NCBI GenBank assembly: GCA_963691815.1 | Contig: OY829648.1 | Span: 27,019,917 to 27,083,916, forward strand | Length of the DNA stretch: 64,000 bases | From: Echiichthys vipera | Lineage: Eukaryota > Chordata > Actinopteri > Perciformes > Trachinidae | Direction of reading: 5' to 3' | Shown: piece after piece, positions 1 through 12,285 of the stretch | How the letters are laid out: every line of letters starts with the position of its first letter | Numbering within the stretch: position 1 is the first letter of the stretch | The notes under the pieces: model-generated | Seen by the model: only the letters and a program-made list of their open reading frames with translations | What the model was told of the DNA's origin: nothing | The model's database searches: none | Translations under genes and position numbers: made by a program

Positions 1-789
1 TACAGAACAGTACAACAACAAGGCAACACTCCAACCACTGTGGAGGAAATCCTCTGATAGTGAAAGAGAACAGAGGCTCTTCAAACTAAAGGGCCCATGA
101 GGAGATTACTGTGGGGGGAAATTAGACGCAGGTTCTATCATAAAATCCACTGTAATTATTTTGTTGGTAATGGAAGACTATTATACTGCTTGTGCCTATT
201 TGTGTCAAAACTCAATTAAGAACATGTAATAGAGCAATATTTTACCCCTTTCAATTTTTTTTTAGCAAATTCTTTTTGTTATTAAAGGTTTTTATATCAC
301 TTTTTAATAACGTGTCTATTGTTGGCAGTTGTTTTTAATGTTTTAATTTGATTTTGTTCTTTTTAGAAATTCAAGAGGAAGTGGTCTGTCTGTTTACAAA
401 GCAAAATAAAGTCAGTACAAAGCCAACTGCATGTGCTGTTGTGTTTTGTAGAAAGGCACTCTGCCGGCTGAATGCTTTTAATGTGAGGCAGCTGCAGCAG
501 AAAATGTTGGGTTAGCATTAGCATTAACTCTGATATAGCTGTAGGAGACTAAACAGTTAACGATGAGGCTGACATCAATGCGGTTAAATTAACAGCAAAA
601 CTGGATTACATGCATGCATCATTCCCTATGAATCCCTTGTGCATAGTTAGGCCATTTTAATTATGGGTGGGAATGGCGGACTCCACCACTAACAATGTAA
701 ACTACGATATAGAGAGGTAATTAAAGGTGCAACATTTAAAAAAGATGGGATTTCCTTGTCTTCTTTTTAATTACAAAGCACATCTAGAT

Positions 790-856
790 ACTATATAAAT
801 GCCTGTATTCAGAAACGGCCTTCTGTACAGTTGTGATGTCACAACTATACTATCCA

Positions 857-898
<42 letters not shown>

Positions 899-1190
899 GG
901 TAGAAATTTCTTGGCTGTAATGACGGTTCAGAGACCGTTTGAGCGTAGAAACCCAGACATGCTGACCAATCAGAGCAGACTGGGCTTTTTCAGGAGGTGG
1001 TCTTTAAGAGACAGGTGCTAAAACAGAGAGTTTCAGACAGATGGTGAATACAGATGGTATATTCAGACAGACAGGATGAGAAAAACATTGTGCTTTTTGA
1101 ACATTAAATCAAACGTGTTCAAGCAGAAACCCAAAAAACAAAAAAAAGTATGAACCTGATAATCAGCATAATATGTCCCCTTTAAAGGAC
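790..1190. repeat. Dispersed teleost repeat, copy 1
   Basis: The block runs from about CTATATAAATGCCTGTATTC to GCATAATATGTCCCCTTTAA, includes an AT microsatellite at 861-890, and resembles a non-autonomous repeat I recall from many spiny-rayed fish. Its GTTGTGATGTCACAAC segment (830-845) recurs in a second copy near 54104-54260. No coding capacity is seen. Confidence 0.6.
861..890. repeat. (AT)15 microsatellite
   Basis: Thirty bp of uninterrupted AT lie within dispersed repeat copy 1. Confidence 0.95.
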
Positions 1191-3758
1191 GTAAATATAT
1201 TGAGCAGCTGACTCACTGGATGAAGACCGTGCCCATCTCAGCATACGTTCTGCTCCCCTTTCACTATCTTTGCTTTCTATTTCGCAAGGGCGTCGTTGCT
1301 GAATCCAGGGCTTACACCCACCAAAGATGATTGTGATTGGTTTAAAGAAATACAAACAAGCCAGAACGTTCTTTAGCATATTTCCCAGAATTTTAACTTG
1401 AGCCGGTGTTCTACAGGTCCGACACAATGCTGTGAAAAATTATTACAATTCAGGGTATGATTTAATAAAAATCTTAAGGCTTAAAACTTAAGAACTTAAC
1501 TTGAGCAGTATTGTATAAAAAATGTCTACAGTATAAAGTTCAATGTGTTATCATATTGTACCTGCATGTTTACAAGAGCTCTTTTTTTTCTCCGTATACG
1601 CTCCAAATGAACATTACAAATGAACATGACTTTAAAGCTACACCTTCATGCACTGAATAGAAACAGTTAGCTGTATTTGGGGAGATGGGTGGCCAAAGGC
1701 ATTCGGAGACTGTGGAGGTGGAGTGTTGTGGGGAAGCGGGGCTGAGGGATGGGGGGCGTCTTTTTAAGCCAGCAGAAAGGTTTTACTCTGACACACATCC
1801 CACTTGTTATGACATGTAGAGGCACATCTAAAAGCAAACTCCTAAGAGGTTGCTGAGGGCGACCTCAGTAATATGCAAATGAATTCCGCCAGAGTATCTA
1901 AGACAATGCACAAAGCTGTCTAAACTGGAAGCCTATTAATACATTAAGTTATGATGCTCAGTTGTGTTAAAAAGAAACAGAGACAGCTCCACAAGAGCGC
2001 AGCGTGTGAACCTAAACTTTTTCTGACCCACTTACCTTAGCTGATCTGTTCTGACTCCTCTGGCCTATGCTGTTACTGGAGCTACACTGCCATTTGTATC
2101 TCTTCCAAGATTCCTCATGAACATTTCATGTGAGGTGTCTTATAAATTATGAGGGCTCTTCCAGCTGACATTATGAGGGAAAATGGCAAAGCCTTTTCTT
2201 CTCTGGCTCTTATCATAAAACAAAGGCTAGCTCAAACCAGGAGGAAAGGCTTTCCCGACAGCTCAGTCCTGCACGGAGTACAGTATGCCCAAATGAATCT
2301 CTCCGCTTATTTCCAATGACTATCTCTCTTCCATCTGATGATAACATTTCAAATACATGTATGCCACTGCTAAAATCTCACTGGAAACTCACATACATAT
2401 TGATTGTATATTAAAATTTCACATCTTTCTTAATTCTATACAGTGGAATACTGAGAGTCTGGGATCACACGAAGGAATTTTCAACTTGTCATTTTGGTAT
2501 TAAAGGAGAAATAAAAACAGATTCTCTGCGGCAGAATGAACTACACTGCATAAGTATCATCATCATTAATTGTAAATAATGCAAAGCATCTCATCCTTTC
2601 AATTATTCAGCTTTATGTCCTGGTTTTGGTTGACAGAAATGTAGTGATGACAAAATATTGTAAGTTCCTCTGATGCACAAATGCCAAGGCATCTGTACTG
2701 CAAGCTGAGTAGCTGTGTCTTATTAGATTTCCACAAACACAGTACACCTACGCACAACCTAAGTGGATTAAATATGACGGATGATGACATTTGGAGAAAA
2801 GGCTCTTTCAGATTACTCAAATCTAATCTGGAACTCTAAATCAGGACTAATCAGTCGCTTTTCAAAGACGCTTCAATCATAGGAGGAATTTCTGGCGTAC
2901 AAACTGGGTTTCTCACAAGAAAAGACGTTCTTTTATAGTGAACAATTTTCAGGTTTTTTTTAACAGTTTGAGGAGTTTAACAGCTTTTTTTTTTTTAACT
3001 GTATGCTGCTGTTGTGTCACAAAAAGTCTTCAGTGCTGTGACTGGTATAATTAGCTGCAGTGAAGTTATTGTAAAAGAGCACGATCGTGTTGTGTAGCTA
3101 AAGATGAATCTCCATTGAGTCTCCTGAAAAGTTTCCTTGTAACATCACAGAGCCAGAGTGTAACATTAATTCAATTCAATTACCCCCCTCCAGACCAATG
3201 GATGGTCCATGAATGAAAACTCACTTTAGCGGTTTCAGATCAGAAGCTCATCAAAGACATTAGCGACACCAATAAAACTTTGCTACAGTGAGACAATGAT
3301 CCAGTCCAGTAGTGCGCTAGAGATCGCAGCCCCACTTTGATTAATCCTGTTAATTACTAGCCTTAGGGTTTCAATAACTACTGTCCCTCTTCCCCCTGCA
3401 CCCCACCAAAAAAAAAAAAAAGAGAAGAGGATTGTGTGCCATTAGATTCTCTGTAATTACAACAGGCTCATGCGCTGGGACTGATTATCTCTCAACCCTG
3501 GTTATACAGTAAAGAACATGCCTGACTAAAGTCCATTTTAATGTTATGAAGTGGCTATATGTACATTATTCAGCAGGGGAGGACAGGGGCTCTGTGGATT
3601 TGCAGAGCGGCGGTGCCTGGGCTTGAACTCTCTCCTAATGAGTCCCTGCAGTAACCTCAGTCTTAGGCTCCTGCCCTCATCCTCTCTCTATCTCTCAGTG
3701 AATTCAGCTGTCGCCTTGTTTAACCACAAGATGACCCCCACCCCCTACCCCCTCCCCC

Positions 3759-3782
3759 TCCACTCCACTCCACTCCACTCCA
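3759..3782. repeat. (CTCCA)n pentanucleotide run
   Basis: Several tandem CTCCA/CACTC units follow a C-rich stretch. Confidence 0.8.
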
Positions 3783-5600
3783 GTAACAGCCAGCCGCTGT
3801 CAGCTGCGGACGCACACGCTATCCCTAACTTGTTCTGGCTACCTCAGCTCACATATGACCCATTTCTTCACTCCCATGTCCTTGTTTCACTAGCCTTCAG
3901 CAATCTGCCTTATAGTTGGCAAACAGTGGGAACTGCATGCATGGTATAGCAGTAATCAGAGTTCAAGCCGGGACTGCATCACGTACATATTCACCCAAAA
4001 AAATGAGGCCAACAAGGCTTTGAGGGCCATTCCTCTGTAAAATGACTACACTTTGCTTAAGCCAGCAGATCCATTTGACCTATGTCTAATGTGGACCAAT
4101 TAAGGTCTTTACATCAGTGCGCACCAACGTGAAGCCGAATATCCCTTAATACCAGTTAAATACATGTCCCTGCAGCTATAATACACCTACACATGCGTTC
4201 ATGGTGTGCTGTGTGATTATGTGCTGATATAAAGCCTGCTCCAGAGTCCTATTGAATGTATTGAGTTAGGTATCTAATGGGCATGGGAATTAATTCCAGG
4301 GCAAAGGGGATTAAGGGCTAGAGAAGAGAGCAGCAGAGGGGATGGCACTCACTGGCAGCAGAGGGTACAGAGGGCGGAAAAATAGAAATGAAATATAAAT
4401 GCACAGAATCCTTCATTTTTGAATCCTATTTTGCAAAATAGTATTGAAATTGGTATTTTGTTTAATCCTGGCAGTTAATATATATATTTATTTAGTTTTT
4501 ATTTCCCTAAAAGAGAACAACAGTAAATATCAGGCGCTTCAGACCAAAATAATGGGAGTCATTCTGTAAAATAATAAAATAAATAAAATCAGGATGTTTC
4601 ATCTGTCCAAAGCCTTTATCTCTCATCCTCATTATACCCCGAGCAGGAGTGTGCCTTATCCTTTGATCACATTGATATAGTTTTGAGTCACTACCTTGAG
4701 GAGTGCTTCCCAGACTGGTAGATATGCTGCTGTGTCTACATTTGGAAACCAACAGATAAGAAGTACGAAGAATACTAGGTTAACCTAGTCCGTATCATAC
4801 ACACCTGCACTGTGCTACACACAGCCTCAAGTCATTTTCCAAAAACATTGTTCTTGTGATAGAAAACTAACTTTGTGGGTCACTGGGTGGGTTAATCTAG
4901 GAAACCGTATGCCAGTTTTATTCTATTAACCCAATATTCCACATTGTTTTATTCCTAAATGCGACATGGGTTCGGTTCTGTAGAACAACAAGTAGATTAG
5001 GACTCTTTTCTCCAGGTGTTTATCTCTCTTTTTAGTCACAGTGACAAAAAAACAGTGAGTGCTCCTAATGAGATTGTACTACCAGTGTCCCTGTTTTCAG
5101 AACTGCTTCTGTGTAATGTATCAAATAAGAATACTTGCGCTTGTGTGTCTGCAAAGCTTTTCCCAGTATTCTCCTTACATGAGGATCAAACAGTGACTCG
5201 TGATAATTTTAGCCACTTCTCTCACCTATGAATGCCACATTGTGAAGTGACTGTTGTCGTATCAAAGGCGCTCGCTGCAGAGAATATAGGACCATTTATA
5301 GTAGAAATTATCATATACCTGTGTTTGGAAGACTATAAGCCTGCTCTAAAGCCAAGCATTAGTGTTCGGCTCAGGGAGCTCCACCGGTACAACACAGCAG
5401 ATCACTACAATATGTGATACATAACAGGCACAAGGAAATGATCTGATTACAACATTGAAATAAGAAGATAGAGCAGGAGGAGATCAATTAGTAGCATGTA
5501 ACAAGCAGCGGGTAACAAGTGAGTGAGAGCTTGTTAGATCTTAAAGACCACCACAGTTTCAATGTGATATGTGACGTCAGTGCTCTGCCAGGACTGTTGC

Positions 5601-5668
5601 TGTGTATATATATAATATTATATAATATAATATATACACACACACACATTTACACACATATATATACA
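5601..5668. repeat. AT/CA compound simple repeat
   Basis: TGTGTATATATAATATTATA-type sequence is followed by a short CA run and more TA. The AT part is self-complementary and could form a cruciform. Confidence 0.85.
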
Positions 5669-5876
5669 TAAAGTATATAAAACATTAATAATAGTCCCGT
5701 TTCAAAAGTGTTCCAGTCAGTCATGAAAGGGTAATTATGTGAATACTCGGATCCTGTATTCAGCGATCTGAAATTTAATTATTTACTATGGCTATTACTT
5801 ACTGTGGCATGTCAAAAAAGGCTAATTCTTACAAAGTGTGTCTATGGCTGTGTGAGAGACGAGCTAGCTTTCTTAC

Positions 5877-5973
5877 CAAAATATTCCTCAGATGGTGGGT
5901 TATCCATGTCAAACAGCATCTTCTTAGTCAGGCGCTCCAGCTCGTCTTCAGGGTGGGCCATGTGAGCACTGCC
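5877..5973 (-). CDS. lpp: LPP exon E: acidic pre-LIM exon
   Basis: The last LPP coding exon visible here is 97 nt, entering in phase 0 and leaving in phase 1. The acceptor is TTTTCTGGGTTCTCAG at 5976-5974 and beyond. The donor is TTTG/GTAAGA with GT at 5876-5875. It encodes GSAHMAHPEDELERLTKKML followed by FDMDNPPSEEYFG. The block EDELERLTKKMLFDMDNPP is the conserved sequence immediately before LIM1 in LPP, TRIP6 and zyxin, and this version is closest to LPP. The final G is the first base of a split codon, so the next exon should begin in phase 1 with the first zinc-binding Cys pair of LIM1. I saw no such exon between position 5874 and the window edge, so the LIM domains lie outside. Confidence 0.95.
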
Positions 5974-8869
5974 CTGAGAACCCAGAAAAGGAACACAGTT
6001 GTTATTCACAAAGCTGACTGAGGTAATGAAGAACATTTCGGAAGTTTCTTGCATCTATTTCCACCTCACTGATGAATGTCACCTGTGGTCTATGCCATAC
6101 AAATGCTGCTTAAAAGGCAAAGAAAAAGTGCAAGGGTATATTGCTAAACAAAATACGTCCAGGTGCAACTTAAAGATTCACAAAAACCTGACTTCAATAA
6201 ATCAGGGTGAAGCACTCTCTCAAGGTCACACAAAACACATTCCCTGTAATTAAAATGCAGTGGATGGTCTTCAGTCTGCCTTCCCCCTCTGAGACATCTG
6301 ACCCTGGCTCAGGCCCCAGTGGTGTGCAGCCCAGAAGGTTGTGCATATCCTTCTGTGCAATACAAGCATGCGGAAAAAAGTGTGACCCTGACTAATCCTT
6401 GTATTTTGGACAATAACGATAACAGAAGGAAAAGAGGAGGGAAGCTACTTTTTAAGTCTTGTGCATTTGGGTGATAGGTCAGGAGATAGTTGTTTAGTCT
6501 TACTCTGAGTGAACACAAAGGACTTTAGGTGTGAGCCGTGTTGAAGCCTAATCTGTAAGAGATTTCAGGATGACATAACTCTCTGAAGACGCCACTTCCT
6601 TCCTTTCCTTGTGAGCCTGCCCTGCCTCTTATCATGGCGTCTCTGACATCTGCCTGCTGTGTGTCTATACGGGGCTGACGTGTAATGCCTGACATTTTGT
6701 GCCAATCATCCGCAGAGTCACAGAACACAGCCCCCCATCCCCCACTCCCCCTACCCCGACTCACCGCACAATCCCGTCACAGGTGTGTGTCCTTTGCAGA
6801 CGCCCTGGAGGCCTGAACTTGACTCTTTTCGTGCTGCGCGGCTGAGCTTTTTCAGAAATCAGTGACACTTGGATGACCTTCCCTAGATCTGGGGCCAGCA
6901 GAATCTTTACAGTAGATTTGATTTTCAATATTGTAACACGGGCTGAGATCTGAGCTGACCTTTGAGGTGTTCCTAATTGTGACATCTGGGAGCTGGGTGG
7001 GTGTCAGTCACCAGTCTGGGTTTGTACTCATTTATCCCCTGGTTTAATGTGTCACATAAAGGAATCAGATTTGTCAATAGGAGATTGAGTGAAGAAATGT
7101 TTTTGTGTTCAGTATGAAAGGGTAATTACAGGTTCAGTCAAACAACTCTTCTGTTATTATTGATGTCTAAATTGGTATGCACCCAATTTTCCTTAAATTG
7201 ACTCATTGTATGTGTCAGTCAAGGTTGCAAGAATATAAATAAAGTCGGCGTAATTTCAACAATACATTTAAGGTGGTAAGGCAAAAGTAGAGTAGGTTTG
7301 GTGTGAGAACATGCAGTGGTCTACTGAGTTTATTTCCAGACACAGTGAGAAATGCTGAGCTTTGATTACTGTCCACTATGTATCAAGGAGCGTCTAGAAC
7401 TTTATGATGCATGACTGTAGCCCGGGCCCGGCTCAGGATGCAGCAGGCTGATAATGGAAGCCCAAACAGTAGGCCTCATTAACTCTGAGGGATCGACAAG
7501 TTCGACGTGCAAATCTTTCTGCCACGCCGGAGCTCTCTCTAGAGAGCAGCTGGGCCTGAGCTCTTGGATTCCTTGGCACCTTGCGCCTCTTCAGTCACTC
7601 AACCATAAACGGCCAGGATCACATCATGGTGGATTAGGGATGAGATGAAAATAACATTCCTCAGTGGTTGGATATTCCTCTATTGTTGTCTCAAATTACA
7701 TGGCCTTTTTTTTAATAATACATAATGGTCAGTGGAGGTGTACGTGGAGGGGGTTGAATTCTAATAATACCTGCACATAAGAATAGATGATAAGTCTGTA
7801 CACCTCAAAGAAGTGCTCTTGTCGTCAACAATCTGCTCATTATGCCAGTGTTGTTACTTCGAGACAGGGAAGATGACGATTTAACACTGATAATCTTAGC
7901 TCCACATCAAAAGCACATTGGAGAGCGAACGAAATGCTGCCATTACCAGAAACAGACTTTTGAGTTTAAGCTTCATTTATAGCTTATCCACTCTTTGACA
8001 CCCTGCAGCAATGCACTACCAGAGACTTTAAAGCACCTTGTTAGGGAGTCTTTTGTGACAGCAGAGAATAATTTTTCACTTGAATAAGAGAAAGAAATTG
8101 CTTCCCTGCTTGCTTTATGATTGCTCCGCAATTCCCGTTCAGCTTTTCAGAGGCAACAATAGAGACCATACAGCAGCTATATGTGCATACATGATTTTTC
8201 AGTTATGTCTGGCTCAGTTCAGTAAATTGTTTGCCCACGCCCTCAGGACACTCAGCCGCACTTTCATTGAAGTTGTTGCTAAAATTCAGTGGTGACTGGG
8301 TTAACAGCTGCACCTATATCCCACTGTTTTCCCAGTATGTCGAGGCTTATAGTTTCAGGTCATCTGCCATCTGCTTTGTAATGGCAGAAATCAGTTGTAA
8401 TACCCCTGAAAGACATCCTGATGGACCATCAAATGCCATCCACTTGACAAACCGCTGTTAAATGTGAAACCACTTAAAATAAAAACAACAATATCATCTG
8501 TGAGCGACCACTGTTGCGTGCTACCTGATACAGCATGACAGTGAAAGGTGAGCTGATCACTGCCACATCTATGGATAAAGCTGTGTCCGCCACCCACTGT
8601 GGAATTGGCATTGTGTCAGAACTGATTAAGTGAGGAGTGGAGTGGAGGTTGTGTGGTGGGGGCTAAGTACATGCTCTCACCTGATGCCCTGACAGCATCG
8701 CGTCCCACTGAACTAAACCCCAGGCTCTGTCTTTCCTGCTTCTACTGCAGTGATCGAGAGTGAATGGGAGAGACATCTGTTTTCTTAGGGCATCTGATCT
8801 ACAGCTTTGTAAGTTGAGGTGGACAAAGGAGTGCAAGTGAACGGGAAACTGGAGCTACTGTAGTAGAAA

Positions 8870-9125
8870 ACCTATAGATCTGTAGGATAGTAGTAGGTCA
8901 TAAGGTCATAAGGGGAAAAAAGCCAAAAATTGAAGTAGAGTGAGACCTCTTTTTGCAGCTCTCCCTTTCCCCTGTCTTCCCTGAGCCAATAGAAATGCTC
9001 TTCCTTCTCTGAAAATGACCTGTGATTGGCCAAAGTCCTTGTCAAGGACTGGATTGGATTTTTGAAAGCTTGAAAATGGAGCCAAGAGGAGCTGCAGAAG
9101 TCTACTTCTCTGTCATAACATATTA
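8870..9125. repeat. Probable dispersed teleost repeat
   Basis: The sequence contains GTCATAAGGTCATAAGGGGA, CCCTGAGCCAATAGAAATGC, CCTGTGATTGGCCAAAGTC and GAGGAGCTGCAGAAGTCTAC. I recall these phrases from a repeat family common in spiny-rayed fish. No ends or target duplications were identified. Confidence 0.5.
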
Positions 9126-12100
9126 ACAAATTATTTTTTTGCCCAGAAACGCCAGAAATAAGCCGCCTATCTACCCCAGGTTTCAGTCAGAAAACACTGT
9201 GTTGGCTTGTTTGTAACACGTCAGTATCACTGGCTATTAACCTCAGAAGTAGGAATTTGTCAATTATGATTTTTAGGGGCATTCTAAGATTATTTGGGGC
9301 ATTGTGCCTTTTGCCCGCCTTAATTTCTGACACTGTGCTCAGGGTATATTCACCATGGCATATGCAGACAAAAACGCACCTTTTACCATATCAAAAGCAG
9401 ATGTAATCTATTTTATAATAAATCCATTAATTTGTCATGTGGTGAATTAGCTAGATAGCAAGTTACCTAATGGGGAAAGGTATTATTAAAATTTGAGCCG
9501 ACAATGTGGGCTGTGTGCAAACTCGGGGTTTAAAATGAACTACTGATTTATAGATTAAGTATGTGTCGATAAAGAACAAATGAGTTTGCCGATGGCCGAT
9601 CTGCCGATGGTCTTGCATCACTCTGTTAGGGTTCCATTTACAACAACGACTGACTCCCCCTACATTATCATACATAGCATATTACACGGCTACTTACTAA
9701 AGAAATCAGTTATTTGATGCAAAATATTTGTATTTGGTTGTTGTTTTTTTTCCCACAGCTGACGTTTAAGTTACAGGACTTGTTTTTGTGGACTGATGGA
9801 TGTGGTCCTCCAGATCACACATAGCAACGGTCTGTTATACGTAGCAGTGGATTGCTATTCAGAAATAACAGACCATAGAATGCCATCATTGACTAATCAG
9901 AATTGAACTTTAAACGAAGCGATGTGATAAATTATGAATAAAATACATGGTTTATTACATAGTTGGTTAAAAGGATAAACTTTAGTTTATGATCACTTGT
10001 AGAGAATTCAAATCATATTGCAAACCTCATTATCTGACTCACCCCACTGATAGTTAAGCATCAGAGCTCTTCAGATGTTTCAGCATAACAAATGAGCTAG
10101 TGGAGCTAGTTGTAAGACATAGTTGATGGTGTGGGTTACTTTGCACTGAAAGCCATCATTTTGATCTACGATGTCCTGTCAGGCCATATGACTTCTGAAA
10201 AAATGTGGCTGTGAGTCCCAACTTTAAGAAATGTATAGCAGGCTGTGTGAACCATATAGGGCAACGACATGTTCCAGCAAGTAGCACCCAACGATGGACA
10301 GTCTCCTAGCAGCCTGGGCCCTCAAACCTCAGTCAAGGGCTTCTACAAATATAGCCACAGTTTTATATGCCCAATAGCTGCAGTATCATTATCGTTTGTA
10401 TCATTTCCTTACACCTAAAGTCAGGAAAATTCAAATTTCAGTTGAACTTTTGAGGAATCACAAGCTGTATCATCAGATTTAAGCCGGTTCATTTTTTGCA
10501 AAGTTCAAAAACAATGTGCAAAGACAATGAGATTGAGAGCCATTGCATAAACAGCAGCACTACCCACTGAGCTGAAAGTGATAACCAGAAGGGGGGAAAG
10601 TACAAACACTGTAGACAGAGACCAATGAAAGACAGCTGCTAAACAACACTAATCTGTTTCTCTAAACCTGCACTCATGTATCAGCTGTGTATTGCTTTGG
10701 TTTTATAAACCCAATATTGCACCTTAAACCAAAAGCAGTTGTCTTACCTTTTACAAGAGCTTACCATTTCCTGCACGATCAGCACAAACTAAAGAAAGAC
10801 ATAATCACTCACATACATATTTATCCACAGATTAAATGATGATGGACTTCACAATACAAAATGCTCCTTAGTGTCAATTGAGCTGCAGCTTTAACTTGGG
10901 CTTTTAAAAGAGAAGCTTTAGTCAGCTCTCAATCTGACGTCCTGGCTTTGTCTCACTGAATCACAATGGTCTTATTTGAAATGGATGCAGAGCCTTTGAA
11001 AGGGAAATGGCTTATTAAAAATAATAGTGATAATGACAACAACAGCAAATGGACCATAGCATTAGTAAGGGTTCATGAAGGATTGAAATGTTATATTGGA
11101 TTGAAATACCTAAAAAAAAAAAAAAAAAAGCATTTGTTGCCGCAACACTAAACGAGTGATTATAGCAGCTTAGGCGACTCCCTTTTACCAAAACAATTAA
11201 AGGATTGCTGGATCAGTCACACTATCCTTCCAGCGAGTTAGTGTGTGTTTGCATGTGTGTCGACGAGTGTTTTTGAATAGAGGGGGGCTACAGTACAGCA
11301 TGTCGTGTGACTGGAATCCAACATATGGGTTAAACACTTAAAGATGAGAAGAGTGAAAATGTGTGTATTAAGAGCATCAATGTAAAGTGGATGGTTTAAT
11401 TTGTTTCCATACTGCAGAGACCCATTCTCTCAAGTGGCTTTGAAAGCCAGAGATTGTTTGTTTCACGGTGACACAGCAGCGTACTTCAGTAGAAACCTTG
11501 GAGAGCGCCTCATTACTGTGATTCAGTCTTTCATGAATGACCAGACAGAATCTAGACTTATATTCATGTTAATACAAAAGAACAGCTCTGTTTTGAGTAC
11601 ACAGGTGATGCCACTCAACAGCATAAGGATGCCACAGTTATTCCACTTGAAATATAGGCAGTTTATCTGGACAAAAGTGATATTTGAGGGAAAGTTGATT
11701 TGTCATTTTTCTGGCAGCTACATGCTTGATTGAAGAATTTGCCAAGTCTATGTGAGTGGCCTTATGTAATCCAGTTGATGGATTTGCTGCCTGTGATTTT
11801 AAACAAGTTATGAGTAATCTGTAATGCATTACACTTTGAGAAGAACCATCGCAGCTCTACGAATTAAGCTCAGGGCCACCTTCTGAGAAGGCACAGATAA
11901 AGTATACATTCTCTACAAACAAAATAGGTCATGCTGTTTCAGCTCCAATTAAATGGTAAGAAAAAATAAGTCGACTGTAGAGCAGCTGTGTACAGAGCAG
12001 ACAACGATGATTAAAAATTAACCAATTCCATAATTGACATTTTCCACAGCCATTCAAATCTTTCCTGTAAACTGAAGTCACATAAAGGGCTGCATTTCAG

Positions 12101-12265
12101 AGTGTTTGCAGAAATGTAATGTATGTAGAGGGGCCTCTCAATGTTTGTAAGATTGTGCGTGTGTAAAAACTAGGTCATCTGTTCCGGAACTGACACATCC
12201 CCCTGCAAACAGATATTTGAAAATCTGAGAGTGTAGAGAGGGGAGCCACAAGCAATCTGAAAAAA

Positions 12266-12285
12266 ACAACAACAACAACAACAAA
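12266..12285. repeat. (CAA)n run
   Basis: About six tandem CAA units in AT-rich intron. Confidence 0.85.

Larger units (their letters stand above)
1..5876 (-). other. lpp: LPP intron after exon E (partial)
   Basis: This is the start of the intron separating the pre-LIM exon from the LIM exons; its far end is outside the window. It contains a teleost-type dispersed repeat (about 790-1190) with an AT microsatellite, a short CTCCA pentamer run (3759-3782) and an AT/CA simple-repeat patch (5601-5668). I saw no coding exon, RNA gene or further recognisable mobile element in 1190-5600. Confidence 0.8.

Noticed and set aside
3551..3949. 132-codon plus-strand open frame
   Set aside because: The composition is dominated by a CTCCA simple repeat and C-rich DNA. 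There is no recognisable domain and no splice or promoter context.
1..5874. LIM1 exon of LPP
   Set aside because: No stretch with the CxxC...HxxC zinc-binding pattern flanked by splice sites was seen; the LIM exons are taken to lie outside the window.
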